From the NCBI GenBank assembly GCA_902475445.1, contig CABRZN010000019.1, positions 1 through 20,845 on the forward strand: 20,845 nt of DNA, in the 5' to 3' direction. Below the pieces are notes generated by a model, which worked only from the letters and a program-made list of their open reading frames with translations, was not told the DNA's origin and ran no database searches. The translations under genes were made by a program, and so were the position numbers. Within the stretch, counting starts at the first letter, position 1. Each line of letters begins with the position of its first letter. Origin of the DNA: an uncultured Collinsella sp. GTDB lineage: Bacteria; Actinomycetota; Coriobacteriia; Coriobacteriales; Coriobacteriaceae. Positions 17,601 to 20,845 of this stretch are shown in pieces.

Positions 17601-18979
17601 ACACCCTGACCTACGTGGTGAAGGACAACAACGACGGCAAGCTGGTGGTGGAGAGCTCCACGGTGATGCCGAGCGAGGGTACCGAGAACGGCGTCACCCC
17701 CAACACCATGACGTTTACGAACAGCTACCAGCCGGGCCAGACCTCCTACCAGATCTCTGGCACCAAGGTGCTTGAGAATGCCGACCCGTCCACCACGCGG
17801 ACGCCCGCCGATGGCGAGTTCACGTTCGCGCTGATTGACGTGGCCACGGGGCAGGAGATCGACCGGACCAAGAACGTGGGTAAGGCGTTTACCTTCAAGG
17901 CCATCTCGTACACTGCGACTGGTTCGCATGCGTACCAGGTGAAGGAGGTTGCGGGCCAAGATGGCACCATCACTTACAGCGATGCGGTGTTGGATGTGAC
18001 GGTGAGCGTGACCGACGACGGCAGCGGCCAGCTGACCGCGACGGCGAACAAGACGGCTGCGGATCTGACCTTCACCAACATCTACACGCCGACGGCAACG
18101 ACGGCGACGATTACCGGAACGAAGGCTCTGACCGGCCGCGACTTGGCCGAGGGTGAGTTCTCCTTCGACCTGAAGGACGCCGACGGTAACGTGGTGCAGA
18201 CGGTGCAGAACGGCGCCGACGGCACGTTTGGCTTCGCGCCGCTGCAGCTGGACAAGGTGGGGACGTACGTCTACACCGTGTCCGAGCGGGCAGGGGCGAC
18301 GGCGAACGGCGTCACCTACGACACGACGGTTTTTACCGCGACGGTGACGGTGACGGAGAATGCGGAGACGCACGCGCTGGAGGCGCAGGTTGCCTACAGC
18401 AAGGGCGGCAAGGCTGCGGATGCGGTGGCGTTCAGCAACAGTTACGCGCCGGCCGCGACTGAGGTGAAGCTGGGGGCCTCCAAGGTGCTGAGCGGCGAGG
18501 ACCTGAAGGAAGGGCAGTTCTCCTTCCAGTTGAAGGATGCCGACGGCAAGGTGCTGCAGACCGCAAAGAACGCGGCGGACGGCACGGTGGGCTTCGAGGC
18601 GATCTCGTACGACAAGCCCGGAACGTACGCCTACAGCATCTCCGAGGTGGACGACGGTCAGAAGAACGTGACGTACGACGCGGCCGAGCACCGGGTAACG
18701 GTGACGGTGACGGACGACGGTGCGGGCCATCTGGTGGCGACGGTAACCTATGACGGCGCCGTGGCGCCGGTGTTCAAGAACACGTACACGCCGCCGACCA
18801 CCCCGCCGACGGAGCCGCCCACCAATCCGCCGAGCAAGTCACCGGTGCCGAAGGAGGAGAAGCCGGGTCTGCCGTATACGGGCGATACCAGCTTGTCGCC
18901 GATGGCCCTGGGTGGCATCGCGGGCGGCGCGGTGGTGCTGATCGCCGCAGGCGTTATCCTGCGGCGCCGGAACCGGTAG
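8699..18979 (+). CDS. Giant LPXTG adhesin with 17 isopeptide pilin-type domains
   Basis: This is a 3426-residue cell-wall surface protein, numbered from the ATG at 8699. Residues 1-37 form a signal peptide (RRR, hydrophobic core, AEA). Residues ~45-360 resemble a fibro-slime/PA14-type domain (GDDDVWVFIDD near 264, then GGIH), a likely ligand-binding tip. SpaA/Cna-B-like domains lie at ~362-450 (FALYKTDG, LLKETHVPEGY) and ~668-773 (FGLYKAD, FLKEVSAPEGF), with beta-rich linkers. Seventeen tandem domains start near 1067, 1220, 1394, 1558, 1742, 1909, 2024, 2140, 2269, 2394, 2506, 2623, 2751, 2879, 3014, 3134 and 3253. Each shows an early Lys (as in VQKTF), a Y-T-x-x-E strand and a closing FTN, the Lys-Glu-Asn pattern of Spy0128-type isopeptide bonds. 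A Pro-rich spacer, LPYTG (3391-3395), hydrophobic tail and RRRNR complete it. No sortase is nearby. The ATG at 8699 has a poor ribosome site; the ATG at 8589 may be the real start. Confidence 0.88.
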   Translation: MSYGRRRGLCPVSPYAIVLVLAVALTASFFLPLRAEAAISDHTVPTTSPSGTTINLFDYWVNPDDHLSVSGSGGINAKHRFQFKDQGANEELNQYTGGSGVRTGIVNNVLAGGYPRLTDRWEGESLGYLFDSSVQTGKISHMGVTGLLQAKGGYYEYDSSRNYAAYNANKNAFDVYDAPGVKQAGSGPQTVGQFFPFDAANEVFKEENGSLVPNGITSQNFGDSQYNDGNPLNHYFGLSMSTRFVQPKDGKTNADKPMTFEFAGDDDVWVFIDDVLVGDIGGIHTSAKLTIDFQTGEIKVNDSPDGTLLSKFQEAKRDTTKGFTGNTFANGTNHTLKFFYLERGATDSNMRLKFNLVTVPESDIIKFDQDGKFVQGAEFALYKTDGKFTDTTNNENALLGSGTTDEAGRLTLTNDVDNGVINFDDLYKEDHGSKYYLLKETHVPEGYRSSLTATGGSMQLEYVPTSDKNGAGGVIINRGGMDADSAVWQTGAFAGAKETITAPSTVYKANNDLTQSKETVSLDSGILFAVVLKRDKSASTGIKDQNNWYAVSGDPSTGAGYTLAKKPSMAGAIEAAKKDLHAFTLNTSGQYQVEIQNLPGDISKYYYLLSGDDRKDAEYTVAIYHTTASSIGDATPENTVHVYSDDIADGTNFKRQFATRLLVTNIQNRLFVQKTDTEGKPVDGATFGLYKADQVTTDESGKVVLKGEQTPYDTLKTRSVDSPVPLEGAGIFPNTSYRNRPLVKGTYFLKEVSAPEGFLLNDTLTKVIVDDYGVHADAGTDDDGVSTFVGPGALMKSLGQFGAEGDIDSTLTWIKGTRQTSNGMTDADDNLSWSDVNPAGAGDTVRLKYGANGRVYQYGPTVKDEPYRLETETGWIRMGITQDEQPKGTTSKGARANLGDMNLNALFTGATCVRVANKREASLEVTKHVVVPKGLTGNPDAEFTFKFTVPDGKTYKAAVFEKAGVADEKQVGDMFDLTNGRKQTITAGQTIRVYGLSEGDKYEVQELTGTGEMPGGYKLTGREKGSVSQTGEDGIIEGPIAKQNANGTLADANKLVFTNTYSVKSPVTLTNAFWAQKVLQGRDWKDGDSFKIYLRADKRTPMPDGAEDAPVSDMKQVVKTVENGGKFDFGKIEYAKPGTYTYLIAEATPSQNDADWLPGFGYSSASYRVTVTVRDNGDGTLSQPEVKMEQTYTDDGVSYEDSPIEVADKIAKITNTYNTDEKTISFNVQKTYADQSGANPLVKDKFTFQLEALGGMKNDAVPSGAIDFGKLATSYSVGASKVPMPKGCTSTTTTAKNDDDGIAAFPQITYTMESENLTYVYKVTEVKDSDTSTSSGMGYDDTVYYVLMKNQQVDNESGTGKCLSSTVTYWKADGTQLTDANGYIPFKNTYTVTQATSAPVNVQKTFTGRAWETSDAFDFTLTPADDATRDAVKNKVVTQRKATDSDETGDLTTKVEIAGAGDATRSATFGAGDLVFTKSGTYTFNVNETKPTDADKTGIAYDGHTSTVTYTVTDIENGKHTGKLTASVAYDNKQATTDADRQVTDAAAFTNIYAASGTYAGIDVTKTLVGTPLKNGMFPFTIEAMTYNGTTAPEPADTDKSFKNTVGKDDGDDTQTATMSGKLKMNFTQLSYNKVYVYKVSEAHGANAGGYTYDTEYPGDAYVLIAVKPNPDNKGQLYTETTIAKGPGVTALVGGGGNVDALTAEAIKGLDTTTNYVKTVSSRNAKPATPTVPFKNSYKSDASDELTPQVTKKISGVESTEKAFSFTLTATEETQQKIAAGDLGVSDDLAGDARAESKATKDKIIKDKGQTVDFSNMTFNKAGEYTFTLTEVHNADDDPAADGVQNAGWTMDASTYTVTVRVEDKDAKLTVTGVTVKKDGDAEAKPIKAEVKDGKVNLATFINSYAAKGSVTLAAKKRFRGGALAGNDFSFALYKGDKAEGTPIETVTNDEKGNITFQPINYTEAGDYEYTIKEVTGNDQTIVYDGQKVKVKVSVTDNKNGTLDATVTYGGDKAVPTFTNVKPTTDVTVEATKVLAGKALTDGAFAFGLYQGDTSTGNPVKIVQNDKEGKINLALTGLTIGEYDYKLKEENVGADPTITYDTKAVKVHVSVKAEGDKAKATVTYDGKNDAPTFTNKYQPAETSVALTAKKAYVKPDNTPATLKGGEFTFDLYEGDLTAEQLKGKQPIRSAKNSEDGTVTFPAIDYTKAGEYKYTVAEQEGDLSHVTYDATVHHAVVKVMDNAGQLEASVTYDDGKTDAPTFKNTYDATGSAELTATKVIAVADGFTHDTKLKGGEYTFELKDADGKVLGTTTNKADGTVKFTRKFTLSNLGGAASKDFTYTIAEKPGTEPGMVYDTHALIYKVTVADDGTGSLTATPQVTSGDKTFTNTYHPKETSVTLKATKRFTGGELAGGDFTFQLLDKDGNVIQTVQNDKDGKVAFQAISYDTPGDHDYTIKEVAGNDPTVVYDTKDVKVHIKVSDEKGELKATATYDGEADVPTFTNSKPTTDVTVEATKILTGKDLTADAFTFGLYDQAGNEVAKGTNDRGGKVELAVKNLNLGEYDYTLKEEKAGQTVDGVAYDAKEVKVHVKVEQNQGDNNKTKVTVTYDGAATAPTFNNTYDAKGSVILTATKTIKVADGFDHTTKPADGEFTFDLKDAAGNVLDTAKNDANGKVSFTREFQLSDLDGAASKDFTYTIVEQWGTEPGMVYDTHALTYKVTVKDDGTGTLNAKAIVTSTSGPETFTNNYQPAATGLALGAQKRYVKKDDNTPIVLKGGEFTFDVYEGNLTAEQLKGKQPIQTAENGEDGSVSFDAFSYAKPGTHEYTIVERKGDLAYVTYDDTVHHAVVKVVDNAGALRASVAYDGKDATKPTFTNAYKAQATVSGAIALTKSVDVHGGSYQMKAGDFAFELVGPDGKVLQTQKNDADGKVAFDELTFDHAGTFIYTVREVQPTDDAPGVPGVTYTGKTYTLTYVVKDNNDGKLVVESSTVMPSEGTENGVTPNTMTFTNSYQPGQTSYQISGTKVLENADPSTTRTPADGEFTFALIDVATGQEIDRTKNVGKAFTFKAISYTATGSHAYQVKEVAGQDGTITYSDAVLDVTVSVTDDGSGQLTATANKTAADLTFTNIYTPTATTATITGTKALTGRDLAEGEFSFDLKDADGNVVQTVQNGADGTFGFAPLQLDKVGTYVYTVSERAGATANGVTYDTTVFTATVTVTENAETHALEAQVAYSKGGKAADAVAFSNSYAPAATEVKLGASKVLSGEDLKEGQFSFQLKDADGKVLQTAKNAADGTVGFEAISYDKPGTYAYSISEVDDGQKNVTYDAAEHRVTVTVTDDGAGHLVATVTYDGAVAPVFKNTYTPPTTPPTEPPTNPPSKSPVPKEEKPGLPYTGDTSLSPMALGGIAGGAVVLIAAGVILRRRNR
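14424..17332 (+). repeat. Duplicated four-domain cassette within adhesin
   Basis: Eight of the tandem domains fall into four types. Type A is at 14424-14767 and 15879-16213 (KKRF-GG-LAG, TKRFTGG). Type B is at 14770-15117 and 16216-16566 (TDVTVEATK). Type C is at 15118-15501 and 16951-17332 (NTP-x-x-LKGGEFTFD, LTAEQLKGKQPI). Type D is at 15505-15877 and 16567-16950 (VADGF, EPGMVYDTHAL). The order is A-B-C-D then A-B-D-C. Identical DNA blocks remain: 14761-14790 equals 16207-16236 (30 nt), 15222-15252 equals 17055-17085 (31 nt) and 15698-15725 equals 16763-16790 (28 nt). Confidence 0.75.
18869..18964 (+). other. Sortase sorting signal (LPYTG, membrane anchor, basic tail)
   Basis: LPYTG is encoded at 18869-18883. 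A hydrophobic segment (about MALGGIAGGAVVLIAAGVIL) follows, with the positive tail RRRNR running to the stop codon. A Pro/Thr-rich wall-spanning spacer with PPT and PPTN repeats precedes it at about 18790-18866. This is the canonical three-part signal for covalent attachment to peptidoglycan by a class A-like sortase, encoded elsewhere. Confidence 0.95.
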
Positions 18980-19022
18980 CTACGGCGGCCGAGAAGGGCT
19001 TTGATTGAGGGCGGGTGGTCGC

Positions 19023-19046
19023 AGGGCGCGGCCGCTCGCCCTTTTT
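19023..19046 (+). terminator. Rho-independent terminator of adhesin gene
   Basis: The stem AGGGCG (19023-19028)/CGCCCT (19037-19042) encloses a GC-rich 8-nt loop and is followed by a run of T (19042-19046). It starts 43 bases after the adhesin stop codon, which supports a single-gene transcript. Confidence 0.7.
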
Positions 19047-19060
19047 GGTGAAAGGCTATG

Positions 19061-19389
19061 TTAACCCGCCGTTTGCACGTCCGGCTCCAGATGGAACTCG
19101 CACTCCGGCTCCATCATCTTCTTCCGGATCTTTTCGTAACGCCCGTCGTCGAGCTGCTCGCGCATGAGCGACGTCCTGTCCCCGACGCGTGCGGCCTCGC
19201 GCAGCCATCTGAACCACATCAGGCAGCTGTGGAGCCTGCGGGTCGATACGCCCTTGAACCTCTCGAGGAAGTGGCCGAGCGAACCCTGCGCTTCAGCATC
19301 CTCTGGACCGTGTCCCGCTCGTACCCGGTGAGCCTGCCGTGGGTCCTCGGGACCGCCCTCGCGGCGCCCTTCCCGCCCTTTCCGGACAT
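19061..19389 (-). pseudogene. Frameshifted small gene, probable transposase remnant
   Basis: On the minus strand a frame starts at ATG 19389 with a good GGAGG five bases upstream and reads MSGKGGKGAARAVPRTHGRL, then GYERDTVQRMLK. Near 19280-19300 the sensible reading moves to the neighbouring frame, continuing GSLGHFLERFKGVSTRRLH, WFRWLREAARVGDRTSLM and MEPECEFHLEPD to TAA at 19061. A one-base loss would explain the shift. The RFKGVSTRRLH-x-x-L-x-WFRWL pattern recalls C-termini of some IS transposases, but I cannot name the family. No IS ends or target repeats are visible. The plus-strand frame over the same bases looks like a shadow. Converging with the adhesin gene, it may mark how that gene arrived. 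Confidence 0.4.
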
Positions 19390-19727
19390 GGCGTCCTCCG
19401 ATCTCCCGGGGCCGGCCGATCCGGCCCTCAGGGTATCGGATTCCCAAATTTATCCGTATATGTGCGGATGAATGCGGGAGGCGTTCGGATGAAGTTGTAT
19501 TCAAGGAAAGAGACTGACCCTTTGTCGCATTCCGTGCGGGTTATATGCAGGTATGCCTGCGCACGCTATCATGTATGGGTTAGACCGCAACTATGTACCC
19601 CATACGCGAAGGGATGCGCATGTATCTGAAGATCGACATGTTCTAGCTGGGCTTACCCCCGCAGTGGCGCCGCGCGCCCCATCAACTCTGCCGATTTTCA
19701 CCTTCACGCACATAAAGGAGTCCCGCC
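19390..19727 (+). promoter_or_regulatory. Intergenic region before prfA
   Basis: This 338-bp stretch has no supported gene. It holds ATCCG/CGGAT pairing around 19451-19471, the right half palindrome at 19518-19532, a GCAGG-TATG-CCTGC hairpin at 19548-19561 and GTATGGG/CCCATAC pairing at 19573-19579 with 19599-19605. TATCAT near 19567-19572 could be a -10 element, but no good -35 matches. An ATG-started frame through it (from 19553) has no ribosome site and runs into prfA out of frame, so it is not called. Confidence 0.35.
19518..19532. repeat. Right half of a split palindrome
   Basis: CCCTTTGTCGCATTC is the reverse complement of 8401-8415 at 14 of 15 positions. It lacks a local partner arm. 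Together the halves would rebuild a palindrome like that at 1736-1766 if the 11 kb between were absent. Confidence 0.5.
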
Positions 19728-20795
19728 ATGCGCGACAAGCTCGAAAAGATCATCAAGGCCTACGAGGAGCTCGAGAAGAAGCTTTCCGACCCGGCCGTCG
19801 CCTCCGACATCAAGGAGTTCACGCGTCTCAACAAGGAGTACGCGCACCAGTCCGACCTCATTGCCGCCTCGCGCGAGTACATCGGCGCGCTCGATGACAT
19901 CGAGGCTGCCAAGGAAATGCTGCACGATACCACCGATGCCGATGAGAAGGAGATGCTCCAGATGGACATCTCCGAAAACGAGGCCAAGCTCCCCCAGCTC
20001 GAGGAAGACATCAAGTACATGCTCATCCCGAGCGATCCCAACGACGACAAGAACACCATCGTCGAGATTCGCTCCGCCGCCGGTGGCGACGAGGCTGCCA
20101 TCTTTGCCGGCGATCTGTACAAGATGTATCAGCGCTTCTGCGAATCGCGCGGCTGGAAGACCACCGTGCTCGATTCCAGCCCCAGCGAGGCTGGCGGCTT
20201 TAAGTCCATCGAGTTCAAGGTCGAGGGCGACCGTGTCTACTCCGTCATGAAGTACGAATCCGGCGTGCACCGCGTCCAGCGTGTCCCCAAGACCGAGTCT
20301 CAGGGCCGTATCCAGACTTCCACGGCCACCGTCGCCGTGCTTCCCGAGGCCGAGGAAATCGACGTCCAGATCAACCAGTCCGACCTGCGCATCGACACCT
20401 ACTGCGCCTCCGGCCCTGGCGGTCAGTGCGTTAACACCACCTACTCCGCCGTGCGCATCACCCACCTGCCCACCAACACCGTGGTGCAGTCGCAGGAGCA
20501 ACGTTCCCAGATCCAGAACCGCGAGGTCTGCATGCAGATGCTGCGTGCCCGTCTGTACGAGATGGAACTCGAGAAGCAGCAGGCCGAGCTCGGTGCCGAG
20601 CGCCAAAGCCAGATCGGCCACGGTAACCGTTCCGAGAAGATCCGTACTTACAACCAGCCCCAGGACCGCGTGACCGATCACCGTATCGGCTTCAACTCCA
20701 CCTACAACGGCGTCCTTCTGGGCGACCAGCTCGGCACCGTCATCGAGGCACTCGCCGCCGCCGAGCGAGCCGAGAAGCTGGCCCAGGCCGTGTAG
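19728..20795 (+). CDS. prfA: Peptide chain release factor 1
   Basis: This is a 355-residue cytoplasmic protein that recognises UAA/UAG stop codons and triggers peptide release on the ribosome. The catalytic GGQ lies at residues 231-233 (SGPGGQCVNTT). The stop-codon reading motif is PKT at 187-189 within RVQRVPKTESQGRIQTS, the RF1-type P-x-T rather than the SPF of RF2. The N-terminal helical coiled-coil domain (about 1-105) is intact, followed by IRSAAGGDEAA. Length is normal for RF1 (about 355-360). AGGAG seven bases upstream sets the ATG at 19728. prmC, the methyltransferase acting on the GGQ glutamine, often follows prfA and may lie beyond the window. It is a core gene, so the adhesin island ends before it. 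Confidence 0.97.
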   Translation: MRDKLEKIIKAYEELEKKLSDPAVASDIKEFTRLNKEYAHQSDLIAASREYIGALDDIEAAKEMLHDTTDADEKEMLQMDISENEAKLPQLEEDIKYMLIPSDPNDDKNTIVEIRSAAGGDEAAIFAGDLYKMYQRFCESRGWKTTVLDSSPSEAGGFKSIEFKVEGDRVYSVMKYESGVHRVQRVPKTESQGRIQTSTATVAVLPEAEEIDVQINQSDLRIDTYCASGPGGQCVNTTYSAVRITHLPTNTVVQSQEQRSQIQNREVCMQMLRARLYEMELEKQQAELGAERQSQIGHGNRSEKIRTYNQPQDRVTDHRIGFNSTYNGVLLGDQLGTVIEALAAAERAEKLAQAV

Positions 20796-20798
20796 TAG

Positions 20799-20825
20799 GT
20801 TACGCGGTTTTGCAAACCGCGTAAC
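20799..20825 (+). terminator. Perfect hairpin after prfA
   Basis: A perfect 12-bp stem (GTTACGCGGTTT 20799-20810, AAACCGCGTAAC 20814-20825) with a TGC loop starts three bases after the stop codon. No T-run follows in the 20 bases remaining, so it may be a terminator, a 3' stabiliser or an intergenic repeat. Confidence 0.5.
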
Positions 20826-20845
20826 GGCTCGACGCTGCAAACGCC

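Noticed and set aside
10943..18730. Long minus-strand frames within the adhesin (895, 735, 606 and 227 codons)
   Set aside because: They mirror the repetitive GC-rich coding strand and are rich in Arg, His, Val and Leu with no domains; antisense shadows.
14424..18793. CRISPR-like array
   Set aside because: The repeats are ~350-nt coding domains with divergent sequence and no short unique spacers; they are protein repeats.
19058..19471. Plus-strand 137-codon frame after the adhesin
   Set aside because: No ribosome site, starts within the terminator region, and is less protein-like than the minus-strand pair of frames over the same bases.
19553..19897. Frame from ATG 19553 overlapping prfA
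   Set aside because: No ribosome site and it enters prfA in the wrong frame; prfA itself is unambiguous.

Overview
The window looks like a chromosomal segment of a high-GC Gram-positive gut bacterium, most likely a Coriobacteriia member close to Collinsella. The reasons are GC-rich coding sequence with C/G-ending codons, strong GGAGG ribosome sites, an LPXTG surface protein, a Tat-type lipoprotein, and short palindromes built on GACAAAGGGAC/GTCCCTTTGTC between genes, which I recall from Collinsella. The genus is an inference; no rRNA gene is present.

Layout. Positions 1-441 have no gene but hold a ~130-nt imperfect hairpin (24-155) and two smaller hairpins. A 12-TM MFS exporter lies on the minus strand (442-1677). 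After a compound palindrome block, all remaining intact genes are on the plus strand. They are a single-pass membrane protein with an acidic N-terminus (1920-2771), a GalM/LacX-type sugar mutarotase (2850-3743), a nested terminator structure, and a polar amino acid ABC importer operon: Tat/lipoprotein binding protein (4024-4950), permease (4960-6108) and ATPase (6131-6916). A terminator and an M20 metallopeptidase (6974-8401) follow.

A single giant gene (main frame 8699-18979) fills half the window. It encodes a 3426-residue LPXTG adhesin with a signal peptide, a fibro-slime/PA14-like tip, two SpaA/Cna-B-like domains, 17 tandem isopeptide pilin-type domains, a proline-rich spacer, LPYTG and a sorting tail. 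The window ends with a frameshifted, probably transposase-derived remnant (19061-19389, minus) and release factor 1 (prfA, 19728-20795).

Main finding. The best start site upstream of the adhesin (GGAGG at 8579-8583, ATG at 8589) begins a reading frame that enters a run of eight G (8637-8644) and stops at 8651 after 20 codons. One more G (or two fewer) would join this frame to the open adhesin frame. This looks like a slipped-strand phase switch that is OFF in this copy; the weakly positioned ATG at 8699 is the fallback start. The adhesin plus remnant is bracketed by two halves of one palindrome (8401-8415 and 19518-19532), as if the island had split an intergenic palindrome between the peptidase and prfA.
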